A DNA stretch of 64,000 bases from Myxococcota bacterium (GTDB lineage: Bacteria; Myxococcota_A; UBA9160; SMWR01), in NCBI GenBank assembly GCA_039030075.1, contig JBCCEW010000001.1, positions 186,001 through 250,000 on the forward strand, in the 5' to 3' direction. Shown one piece after another: positions 57,169 to 64,000 of this stretch. Under the pieces are notes generated by a model. That model made no database searches. It was given only the letters and a program-made list of their open reading frames with translations, and was not told the DNA's origin. Position numbers and translations under genes: made by a program. Positions within the stretch are counted from its first letter, which is position 1, and each line of letters opens with the position of its first letter.

Positions 57169-58839
57169 ATGATTTCGGTATCGAACCTCGCGAAGAGCTA
57201 CGGCGATCGCACGCTCTTCGAAGGCGTGACGCTCCAGTTCCAGCGCGGCGCGCGCTACGGGATCGTGGGCGCGAACGGCTGTGGGAAGTCGACGCTGCTG
57301 AAGATCCTGACCGGCGAAGAGAGCGCCAGCGACGGCGAGCTCTCCGTGCCGAAGCGGGCCGTGTTGGGCGTGCTCGGGCAGGACCATTTCCAGTACGAGC
57401 AGGAGCGCATTCTCGACGTCGTGATGATGGGCGACCGGGCGCTCTGGGACGCGATGGCCGAGAAGGAGCAGATCCTCGCCAACGCCGAGACCCACTTCGA
57501 CGGCGACCGCTACGCCGAACTCGAGGAGCGCATCGTCCAGGCCGACGGCTACAGCCTCGAGGCGCGCTCGGCGGAGATCCTGGAGGGGCTCGGGATCGCC
57601 CAGGCCGTCCATGATCAGCCTCTGTCTTCCCTCTCGGGTGGCTTCAAGTTGCGCGTCCTGCTGGCCCAGGTGCTGGCAGCCCAGCCCGACGCGCTGCTGC
57701 TCGACGAGCCGACGAACCACCTGGACATCCTCTCGATTCGCTGGCTCGAAGAGTTCCTGCAGGACTACAAGGGCGCGGCCCTCCTGATCTCGCACGACCA
57801 CCGCTTCCTCGACACGGTGGCTACCCACATCGTCGATGTCGACTACGACACCATCAAGGCGTATCCGGGGAACTACGCGCGCTTCGTCGTGGCGAAGCGC
57901 GAGGAGCGCGAGCGCCGCGAGAAGGAGATCGCCAAGCGGGAAGCCGAGATCGCCGAGCACAGGGCGTTCGTCGAGCGCTTCCGGGCGAAGGCCACGAAGG
58001 CTCGCCAGGCCCAGAGCAAGCTGAAGACGATCGAGCGCATCGACATCGAGCGCCTGCCCGAGAGCTCGCGGCGCTATCCGCGCTTCCGCTTCGAGCCCCA
58101 GCGGCCGAGCGGCCGACAGGCGCTCGCCGTGGAGGGAATCGCGAAGGCCTACGGGGACAACCAGGTGCTCCTGGGCGTCGACCTCACCATCCAGCGCGGC
58201 GAGCGGGTCGCGATCATCGGTCCCAACGGCATCGGCAAGTCGACGCTCCTGCAGGTGATCATGGGCGAGACCCCCGCCGATGCGGGCGAGGTCGAGTGGG
58301 GCTACGAGACCTACCCGGGCTACGTCGCCCAGGACCACAAGGCCCAGATCGGCGCCGGCCGCCAGACCATCGAAGAGTGGCTGACCGGCTACAGCCGCGG
58401 CGAGAGCGTCGGCTTCGTGAAGGGAAACCTCGCGGCTGTCCTCTTCACCGGGGACGAGACCGACAAGCGCCTCGAAGCGCTGTCCGGAGGCGAGGCGGCG
58501 CGGCTGATCTTCGCGCGCCAGTCGATCGAGAAGCCGAATGTGCTGGTGCTCGACGAGCCCACCAACCACCTCGACCTCGAGGCGATCGAGGCGTTGGTCG
58601 ACGCGCTCCGCGCCTACGAGGGCACGCTGATCTTCGTCTCCCACGATCGCTGGTTCGTCAACGAGTTGGCCACGCGCATCATCGAGCTGTCGCCCGACGG
58701 CATGCAGGACTTTCCCGGCACCTACGACGAGTACCTGGCGCGTTCGGGTGAGGACCACCTGAATGCGGACGAGGTGCTGCGCCGCGCGAAGGAATCGAAG
58801 CGCGCGGCCCGTGGCGCCAAGAAGAAGGGCCGGCGCTAG
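57169..58839 (+). CDS. ABC-F family ATPase (Uup/YbiT type)
   Basis: 556 residues, two ABC domains and no membrane spans. Walker A motifs GANGCGKST (residues about 36-44) and GPNGIGKST (near 353); signatures LSGGFKLRVLLAQ and LSGGEAARLIF; Walker B LLLDEPTNHLD and LVLDEPTNHLD. Between them lies a charged linker (REERERREKEIAKREAEIAEH), and the C-terminus is Lys/Arg-rich. ABC-F proteins act on ribosomes, for example in rescue of stalled translation or antibiotic resistance. The Val-Ala-Gly linker and short tail are closest to YbiT-like members. No obvious partner. Confidence 0.96.
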   Translation: MISVSNLAKSYGDRTLFEGVTLQFQRGARYGIVGANGCGKSTLLKILTGEESASDGELSVPKRAVLGVLGQDHFQYEQERILDVVMMGDRALWDAMAEKEQILANAETHFDGDRYAELEERIVQADGYSLEARSAEILEGLGIAQAVHDQPLSSLSGGFKLRVLLAQVLAAQPDALLLDEPTNHLDILSIRWLEEFLQDYKGAALLISHDHRFLDTVATHIVDVDYDTIKAYPGNYARFVVAKREERERREKEIAKREAEIAEHRAFVERFRAKATKARQAQSKLKTIERIDIERLPESSRRYPRFRFEPQRPSGRQALAVEGIAKAYGDNQVLLGVDLTIQRGERVAIIGPNGIGKSTLLQVIMGETPADAGEVEWGYETYPGYVAQDHKAQIGAGRQTIEEWLTGYSRGESVGFVKGNLAAVLFTGDETDKRLEALSGGEAARLIFARQSIEKPNVLVLDEPTNHLDLEAIEALVDALRAYEGTLIFVSHDRWFVNELATRIIELSPDGMQDFPGTYDEYLARSGEDHLNADEVLRRAKESKRAARGAKKKGRR

Positions 58840-58851
58840 CCGTCCCAGACG

Positions 58852-59799
58852 TCAGCGGATCGCCACCGGGTTGATCACCGCCTGGACCGAGCCGACGAAG
58901 CGAGGCTGCCCGAGTACGAAGAGGAACTCGGTGGCCTGATCCTTCGCGAGCTCAGCGGTGTTCATGTTCTCGAGCAGGTACACCCCATGCTTCGCGAGTA
59001 GGTCCTGGTGCACGGGAAAGATGATGGTGTCGCTCTCGCCGGGGACGACTTCGACGCCCCAGGTATCGGCGCCCACGGCCACCACGCCGAGCTTCGCCAG
59101 GTACTCGGCTCCCCCGACGCCGAGCCCGGGCTCGCCCTGCAGGAAGGTGTCGGGATCGCTCTCGGCGAGCGCCTGCCAACCCGTATGGAGCAACACCACA
59201 TCGCCCTCGGAGATCTTCGTGTCTCCCTGAGCCGCCAGGGCCGCGACGATCTCGGCTTCGTTGATGGCCGTGCCGGCGGGCAGATAGGGGACGTCCTTCC
59301 ACCCCGCGAGGTCGACGAGAATCCCGCGCGTGACGATCGGCGGGACCTCGTGGGTGCTGAACCGCGTGAGCCCATCGAGCCGGACGAACTCGGAGGCGTG
59401 CACGCCGTTGTAGTAGCGGTGGTTGATCCCGAGGTGGCCCAGCCCATCGAGTTGAGAGCCGATGCCGACCCAGGTCATCAGCAGGTCGTCGTTGAAGGTG
59501 GCCTGGTTCTCGCCGAGGGTCCCGCCCGAGGGATCCCCTCCGGTGGTCATGATCTGATACTTCCGCGTGCCGTAGGCAGGTGTGCGCGGACCGGTGGGAA
59601 CGCCGAGCGCGTAGGTCTTTCCTTCCTTGACGAGCTTCATCGCCGCGATGACGTGCGCCGGCTTCAGGACGTTGACGGCGCCGAGCGTGTCTTCCGCCCC
59701 GTACTTCGACGGGTACCAGTCCTCTTCGGCGAATGCGGCCGGTGTCAAGAAGACGACGAGGGCGAGGAAAGCGAGCCAACGGGTGCAAGGTGCGATCAT
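58852..59799 (-). CDS. Secreted cyclase-family (kynurenine-formamidase-like) protein
   Basis: 315 residues. A signal peptide ends near AAFAEEDW (residue about 24). The fold has GADTWGVE, STHEVPPIVTRGILVDLAG and SQLDGLGHLGINHRYYNG. In metal-dependent cyclases the H-x-G-T-H-x-D motif holds the metal; here the corresponding segment is SQLDGLGHLG, with Gln-Leu-Asp-Gly-Leu-Gly-His, a variant seen in the longer cyclase branch. An amidase, lactonase or dehydratase role is possible. It is exported to the periplasm and converges with the ABC-F gene. Confidence 0.9.
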   Translation of the reverse strand: MIAPCTRWLAFLALVVFLTPAAFAEEDWYPSKYGAEDTLGAVNVLKPAHVIAAMKLVKEGKTYALGVPTGPRTPAYGTRKYQIMTTGGDPSGGTLGENQATFNDDLLMTWVGIGSQLDGLGHLGINHRYYNGVHASEFVRLDGLTRFSTHEVPPIVTRGILVDLAGWKDVPYLPAGTAINEAEIVAALAAQGDTKISEGDVVLLHTGWQALAESDPDTFLQGEPGLGVGGAEYLAKLGVVAVGADTWGVEVVPGESDTIIFPVHQDLLAKHGVYLLENMNTAELAKDQATEFLFVLGQPRFVGSVQAVINPVAIR

Positions 59800-59921
59800 G
59801 GGAAGTTCCTTCCATGGCAGGGCGCGCCCAGTCTAGGCGGGATGGTCCTTCGCAGGGGAGTTTCGCGGTACGTTTCACCGGCTCCGAGACGTCGCGCCGA
59901 AGGACCGGAGGAGAGGTCGTT

Positions 59922-60725
59922 TTGGGGTCCGAAGACCACGTTCCGCTCTTTGCACGCTACGGGTTCACGCGGACTGCCGACTCCGCAGCGCCCCTCGTCG
60001 TCGAACCGTACGACGCGGTGTGCGTCCATGGTGCACTCCGCGCCACCGTCGTGGCCTCGGCGATCGATCTCGTCGGTGGCTTCGTGACCCGCGCATTGGC
60101 GGGTTCGGAAGCGACGTTCACCACCGACCTGTCGTTGCGAATTCCCGCTCCGTCGGCGCCGGACCGGCTCGTGGCCCACGCGGAAGTCTTGCGCCCGGGG
60201 CGTCGTCTCGTCACCACCGCGGTTCGGCTCGCAACCGGAGCGGTCGACTTCGCACAGGGCGTGGTGACCTTCATGCGGGTTCCGCGGGACCCGGGCACGG
60301 CCGCCCCCACCGACCTCGCGACGCCGGCCGAGATTCCGTTCCACCCGCTCGCTCGCCCGCTCGACGCCGAGGTCGGGATCGAACCGGTGTCGGGCACGCC
60401 CGGCACCGTTCGCCTGCCACTCGCGCCGCGCCTGCTGAACCCGGAAGGCGTCCTACAAGGCGCACTCGTGGCCCTGCTCTGCGAGTCGGCGGCGTTGGCG
60501 CGGGCGCAGGCGTCGGGTCTCGCGCATCGGGTCGTGACGGAGCTCGACCTTCGCTATCTGGCGGCCGCCTCGCTGGGTCCCGTAACGGCCACCGCCGATT
60601 GGATCGGCGAGCCTGACCAAGGCGCGTTGGCGCTTACGTTGCGCGACGAGGGCCGGGATCGTCGCGTCGCGACGGCGTTCGCGCGGCTCGCCCGTGCGCC
60701 TGGGCGCGGTACCGTGACGGCATGA
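59922..60725 (+). CDS. Hotdog-fold thioesterase-like protein (two hotdog domains)
   Basis: 267 residues from a TTG preceded by GGAGGAGAGG; earlier in-frame codons would overlap the divergent cyclase promoter. The first half (GALRATVVASAIDLVGGFVTR, then TTDLSLRIPAP) and the second (GVLQGALVALLCESAAL, then TELDLRYLAAA) each look like a PaaI-type hotdog with its long helix. It may hydrolyse an acyl-CoA. Its stop overlaps the SDR start (ATGA). First gene of a coupled four-gene operon. Confidence 0.78.
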   Translation: MGSEDHVPLFARYGFTRTADSAAPLVVEPYDAVCVHGALRATVVASAIDLVGGFVTRALAGSEATFTTDLSLRIPAPSAPDRLVAHAEVLRPGRRLVTTAVRLATGAVDFAQGVVTFMRVPRDPGTAAPTDLATPAEIPFHPLARPLDAEVGIEPVSGTPGTVRLPLAPRLLNPEGVLQGALVALLCESAALARAQASGLAHRVVTELDLRYLAAASLGPVTATADWIGEPDQGALALTLRDEGRDRRVATAFARLARAPGRGTVTA

Positions 60726-61507
60726 ACACACCCCCGCTGCCGTCGGATCTTGCCGGCAAGAGCGTCATTCTCACCGGCGGGTCGCGCGGCATCGGTCGCG
60801 GTCTGGCGCTCGTGCTGGGACGCGCCGGCGTTCGGCTGATGATCACCGGGCGCAAGGCCGAGCGACTTGATGCCGTGTCGAGCGAACTGGACGGTCTCGG
60901 TGTCGAGCATCGAACCCGGGTGTCGGACGTCGCAGATCGGGAAGCGAATCTGGCGTTGGCCGCGGCGACTCTCGAGGCGTTCGGTCAGATCGACGGGCTG
61001 GTCGCGAACGCCCAGTCCTTGCGTCCTGTGACGAAGCTCGCCGACGTCCAACCCAAGGACTTCGATCGCGTGGTCGACACGGGTCCGCGCGGCACCCTGT
61101 GGCTGATGCAGGCAGTCCTCCCTGCGATGCGCGAGCGTGGCCGCGGCCGCATCGTCACTTTCGGGTCCGCGATGGGCCTGACGGGAGCGCCGGGTTACGG
61201 GCCCTACTCGGCCGCGAAGGAGGCGGTGCGTTCGCTCACACGGACGGCTGCGCGGGAGTGGGGCGAGTTCGGGATCACGGTGAACTGTGTGTGTCCCGCC
61301 TCCGTGGCCCATCGGATGCCGGTCAGCGACGACGGCGGCGATCGCGCGGCCGCCTTCGCGACGATGTACGCGGAGCACCCGCTCCGGCGCGACGGGGATC
61401 CCGAGCTCGACATCGCGCCGACCGTGGCGTTCCTGCTGAGCGATGCGAGCCAATACGTCACCGGCCAGACCCTGATGGTGGACGGTGGCGGGGTGATGCG
61501 CGCGTGA
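60722..61507 (+). CDS. SDR-family oxidoreductase
   Basis: 261 residues. NAD(P) site TGGSRGIGRGLALVLG near residue 19, ANAQS in place of Asn-Ala-Gly, and the catalytic GSAMGLTGAPGYGPYSAAKEA with Ser, Tyr and Lys. The fourth tetrad residue, usually Asn in a Val-Asn-x-x-Gly segment, is Gly here (DTGPRGTL). It would oxidise or reduce an alcohol/ketone, perhaps with altered kinetics. Its ATG overlaps the hotdog stop, and its TGA overlaps the GTG of the next gene. Confidence 0.93.
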   Translation: MNTPPLPSDLAGKSVILTGGSRGIGRGLALVLGRAGVRLMITGRKAERLDAVSSELDGLGVEHRTRVSDVADREANLALAAATLEAFGQIDGLVANAQSLRPVTKLADVQPKDFDRVVDTGPRGTLWLMQAVLPAMRERGRGRIVTFGSAMGLTGAPGYGPYSAAKEAVRSLTRTAAREWGEFGITVNCVCPASVAHRMPVSDDGGDRAAAFATMYAEHPLRRDGDPELDIAPTVAFLLSDASQYVTGQTLMVDGGGVMRA

Positions 61508-62706
61508 GCGCGGGCGGAGACGCACCCAGCGGGGGCGCTTCCGAGGCTCCCGCCGTCGCCGCATGGCGCCGTTTCTGTCGTCGCCTCGAGGCGCTCGGAG
61601 AGGAGCTGGCCTCGGACCCCTTCCCGGGACACGCGGGCGATCTGACCGAAGGCGTCGCCCACCTGGCGGATCAGGTGTCGTGTTGGCTCGGCTGGGCCCT
61701 CGCGCACGCGGATACCACGGCGCCGTTCTTTCACCGCTCGAACGACCTGTTCACCCAATGGGGCGGTCCGAACCAGGACAACGTCTATCACCATGCGCGC
61801 ATCGACCCGAGGCGTCGCTATCGGATTCGCGGCCAGATGCGCAGCTGCGAACGCTTCGCGCTGACCCTGCGCGTCGGGTTCATGCACATGCCCGAGTGGG
61901 GAACGCGCAAGGCGCTGTCGTCGCCGGACCTGGGGATCGGTCCCGGCGATCCGTTCGAGATCTGCTTCGGCGGCGACGGCAGCGAACCCGGCTGGGTCGA
62001 GATCCCCGAGGACGTCACGACGCTCTCACTGCGCGAGTTCTACGTCGACTGGCAGCCCGAGGAGCCGGCGGTGTTCACGATCGAATGTCTCGACCCCCCG
62101 GAGTCACCGCCGACCCGCGACGACGCGCTCCTGGCCGAGCAGCTCGAGCACGCCTGGGCACAGGTCGAGCACTCGATGCGCGGCTGGAACGACTACCTGC
62201 GCGAACATCGCGCTGCCGCGACGGACAACACCTTCACGATGCACGGGGCGGTGGCGAAGGGCCTCGCCGCCGCGCGCTACGCCTTCCTGTTCTGGGATCT
62301 GGCTCCCGACGAGGCGCTCGTGATCGACACGGACGTTCCCGACGCGCCGTACTGGGGCCTGCAGCTCGCGAGCCTCGGGTGGTACGAGCCCATCGACCCG
62401 GTGCATCGCATCACCTCGCTCAATCACCAGCAGATCGCGGTCGACCCGGATGGCCGGGCGCGCATCGTGCTGGCCCACCGGGACCCGGGCGTCGCGAACT
62501 GGCTCGACACCGGCGCGCATCGCGACGGGCTGCTGACGTATCGCTGGTTCTGGCCCCGTTCGGATCCGGCGCCCCAGGTGCGGGTGGTTGCCTTCGATGC
62601 GCTCGCAGCGTTGCTTCCCGACGACGCCGCGCGCGTCAGCCCCGAAGAGCGCCGAACCACTCTCCGCGACCGCCAGGCTCACCTCGCCTGGCGCTTCCGG
62701 ACCTAG
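61504..62706 (+). CDS. DUF1214 domain protein
   Basis: 400 residues. GTG start overlapping the SDR stop (GTGA). The C-terminal third has RYAFLFWDLAPDEALVIDTDVPDAPYW-type strands, SLGWYEPIDPVHRITSLNHQQ, RARIVLAHRDPGVANWLDT and GLLTYRWFWPRSDP, the DUF1214 pattern; before it comes a beta-rich DUF1254-like region (WGGPNQDNVYHHARIDPRRRYRI). The family function is unknown. No signal peptide. It is often found near SDRs and sulfotransferases, as here. Confidence 0.88.
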   Translation: MSAGGDAPSGGASEAPAVAAWRRFCRRLEALGEELASDPFPGHAGDLTEGVAHLADQVSCWLGWALAHADTTAPFFHRSNDLFTQWGGPNQDNVYHHARIDPRRRYRIRGQMRSCERFALTLRVGFMHMPEWGTRKALSSPDLGIGPGDPFEICFGGDGSEPGWVEIPEDVTTLSLREFYVDWQPEEPAVFTIECLDPPESPPTRDDALLAEQLEHAWAQVEHSMRGWNDYLREHRAAATDNTFTMHGAVAKGLAAARYAFLFWDLAPDEALVIDTDVPDAPYWGLQLASLGWYEPIDPVHRITSLNHQQIAVDPDGRARIVLAHRDPGVANWLDTGAHRDGLLTYRWFWPRSDPAPQVRVVAFDALAALLPDDAARVSPEERRTTLRDRQAHLAWRFRT

Positions 62707-62715
62707 CAGGCGCCC

Positions 62716-64000
62716 GTGTCCTGGAAGGCGCCGGCGCGTCCGGACTGGGTGGAGGGGGTGAACCGCGGCGGGGGAGGGCCGGCCTGGGATGCCGCCGATC
62801 TGCCGCTGTCCGCGGACGAGTGGCTTCGTACGGCCGCGGCCCAGCGGGGCGTCGACATCGGAACGGCGCGTCGGCTGGACGCGGCCTTCGGTGCGCCGGG
62901 GTTCGAGGCCGAGTTCGCGCTGGCCCAGCTCCGGCGGCTGGGCGAGGCGCTCGAGCACGAAGCGCGGCTCCACCGCGTGGGGCGCTGGCTCACGCGTCGG
63001 TTCCTGCTCCGTCTCATCGAAGTGCGCTTCCAGTTGATGGCCGCGCTGGCCCAGGATCCAGGCATCGCCGATGAAGAGGTGCGCGCACCGGTCTTCGTGG
63101 CGGGGGCCCCGCGCACGGGGACGACGATCCTGCACCGGCTGCTGGCGGCGGACGCGCGGCACCGCGTGCCGCTCGGTTGGGAGCTGCTGCGCCCGCTGCC
63201 GACGCCGCGCAGCGCCCTGGTCTCGACGGAAGAGGCGACGGAAGACGCGCGGATCGGTCTGGCCGAAGTCGAGCTCTCCGGACCGCAGAGCGTCGTGCAG
63301 GACCTCCGCTCGATCCACACCTACGCGGCAAGCCGTCCCAAAGAGTGTCTGTCGGCGATGTCGTTCGCGTTCCAGTCGGAGGAGTTCACCGCGCGCTATG
63401 CGATCCCGAGCTACGAGGCGTGGCTCGAGGCCTCCGACATGGCGCCCGCCTATCGGATGCACCGCCTGGTGCTCCAGGTGCTCCAGCGTCGGCAGGACCG
63501 GGTACGCTGGGTCCTGAAGTCGCCGGTCCACCTGCACGCGCTTCCCGTGCTCTTCGGCGCGTACCCGGACGCCAAGGTCGCCATCACCCACCGGAACGTC
63601 CCGACGCTCCTCGCCTCGCTCACGAGTCTGATCGCCACGCTCCGCTACGCCCACAGCGACTCCGTCGACGTGGCGGCAATCGGCACCCACCACGTCGATC
63701 GCTACGCGGCCACCTTCGAGCGGCTCGTGGACGCGACCGAGGCGGGCGCGCTGCCGGAGGGGCAGATCCATCACAGCCACCACCGGGCGTTCATCGACGA
63801 CCCGATCGCCGTAGCGCGGGAGCTCTACGGCCAGTTCGAGATCTCGCTGCCGGCCGATGTCGAGGCGGCCATGCGCGCCGTCGTCGAGACCAAGACCGAT
63901 GACCACGCCGGGGCCCACCGCTACGACCGCGATCTCGTCGGGATCGCGCCCGATCGCCTCGCCGCGCGCTTCGTCCGCTACCACGAGGCGTTCGGCCTCG
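62716..64000 (+). CDS. Sulfotransferase family protein (3' end beyond the window)
   Basis: At least 428 residues, open to base 64000 with no stop. GTG start nine bases after the DUF1214 stop. FVAGAPRTGTTILHRLLAAD near residue 127 is the PAPS 5'-phosphosulfate loop, and AITHRNVPTLLASLTSLIAT near 290 the 3'-phosphate segment; WVLKSPVHLHALPVLFGAYPD lies between. The N-terminal 120 residues are helical. It would transfer sulfate from PAPS to a hydroxyl. Membership in the coupled operon suggests that the acceptor is made or modified by the SDR/DUF1214 proteins. Confidence 0.9.
   Translation, partial: MSWKAPARPDWVEGVNRGGGGPAWDAADLPLSADEWLRTAAAQRGVDIGTARRLDAAFGAPGFEAEFALAQLRRLGEALEHEARLHRVGRWLTRRFLLRLIEVRFQLMAALAQDPGIADEEVRAPVFVAGAPRTGTTILHRLLAADARHRVPLGWELLRPLPTPRSALVSTEEATEDARIGLAEVELSGPQSVVQDLRSIHTYAASRPKECLSAMSFAFQSEEFTARYAIPSYEAWLEASDMAPAYRMHRLVLQVLQRRQDRVRWVLKSPVHLHALPVLFGAYPDAKVAITHRNVPTLLASLTSLIATLRYAHSDSVDVAAIGTHHVDRYAATFERLVDATEAGALPEGQIHHSHHRAFIDDPIAVARELYGQFEISLPADVEAAMRAVVETKTDDHAGAHRYDRDLVGIAPDRLAARFVRYHEAFGL

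Noticed and set aside
1-64000. tRNA, rRNA, CRISPR arrays, insertion sequences, prophage or integron
   Set aside because: Gaps are short and I saw no cloverleaf, no regularly spaced repeats, no transposase, integrase or phage protein. A tRNAscan or CRISPR search could still find something missed by eye.

Overview
The window is 64 kb of very GC-rich, densely coding bacterial chromosome. I count about 60 protein genes and see no rRNA, tRNA, CRISPR array, insertion sequence or prophage. ThrRS, CysRS, prepilin, PEP-CTERM, lipobox, OmpA and MMPL genes point to a diderm bacterium. The abundance of acyl-CoA dehydrogenases, P450s, PhyH/TauD oxygenases, DUF1214, DUF3604 and deazaflavin-type reductases, plus a PEP-CTERM protein, fits an environmental deltaproteobacterium-like lineage (Myxococcota or Binatia-like). 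That placement is inference from gene content.

Layout. 0-4.3 kb: a fragment of an upstream gene, a DUF3604 protein, and a minus-strand pair made of a spermidine-synthase-like protein and an SCP2-like/PhyH fusion. 4.5-6.5 kb: thrS. 6.6-24.5 kb: a lipid or xenobiotic catabolism region with a nitroreductase, acyl-CoA ligase, two enoyl-CoA hydratase-like proteins, three separate two-gene acyl-CoA dehydrogenase pairs, a double-hotdog protein, an acyl-CoA carboxyltransferase, a molybdopterin oxidoreductase, a GST, a PilZ protein and an HxlR regulator next to a clear dyad operator. 24.5-33.2 kb: SMP-30 lactonase, vWA-OmpA lipoprotein, epoxide hydrolase, a coupled ferritin-like pair facing a thioredoxin-like [2Fe-2S] ferredoxin, a PPOX protein, an APH-like kinase and a glycosyltransferase. 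33.4-38.6 kb: TPR-Sel1 protein, MMPL exporter and a RidA-like protein with a terminator.

38.6-48.6 kb: methyltransferase-cysS-NrtS-like operon, lipoprotein, GGDEF protein, 3-hydroxyacyl-CoA dehydrogenase, a tRNA-nucleotidyltransferase-like protein without its catalytic residues, divergent from a dienelactone-hydrolase-like protein that also lacks its catalytic residues, then an acyltransferase, a serine hydrolase, a prepilin and a tiny PEP-CTERM protein that overlaps the prepilin gene tail to tail. 48.7-57 kb: an oxygenase island with a CYP7/CYP8-like P450, PhyH, a second P450 and TauD, followed by an ATC-hydrolase-like protein, SnoaL-like protein, thioesterase, deazaflavin-type reductase and acyl-CoA ligase. 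57-64 kb: ABC-F ATPase, secreted cyclase-family protein, and a tightly coupled operon of hotdog protein, SDR, DUF1214 protein and sulfotransferase, the last cut by the window end.

How the genes fit together: most enzymes would activate, oxidise or hydrolyse hydrophobic CoA-linked or cyclic substrates (ligase, dehydrogenase pair, hydratase, thioesterase; P450 and dioxygenases; epoxide hydrolase). Three heteromeric-type dehydrogenase pairs recall sterol side-chain degradation, but no ring-degradation genes are visible. The strongest candidates for undescribed biology are the diiron pair with its ferredoxin, the hotdog-SDR-DUF1214-sulfotransferase operon, and the two adjacent apparent pseudoenzymes. 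Many genes start with GTG or TTG, and a recurrent TA-rich hexamer of -10 type lies upstream of several starts.
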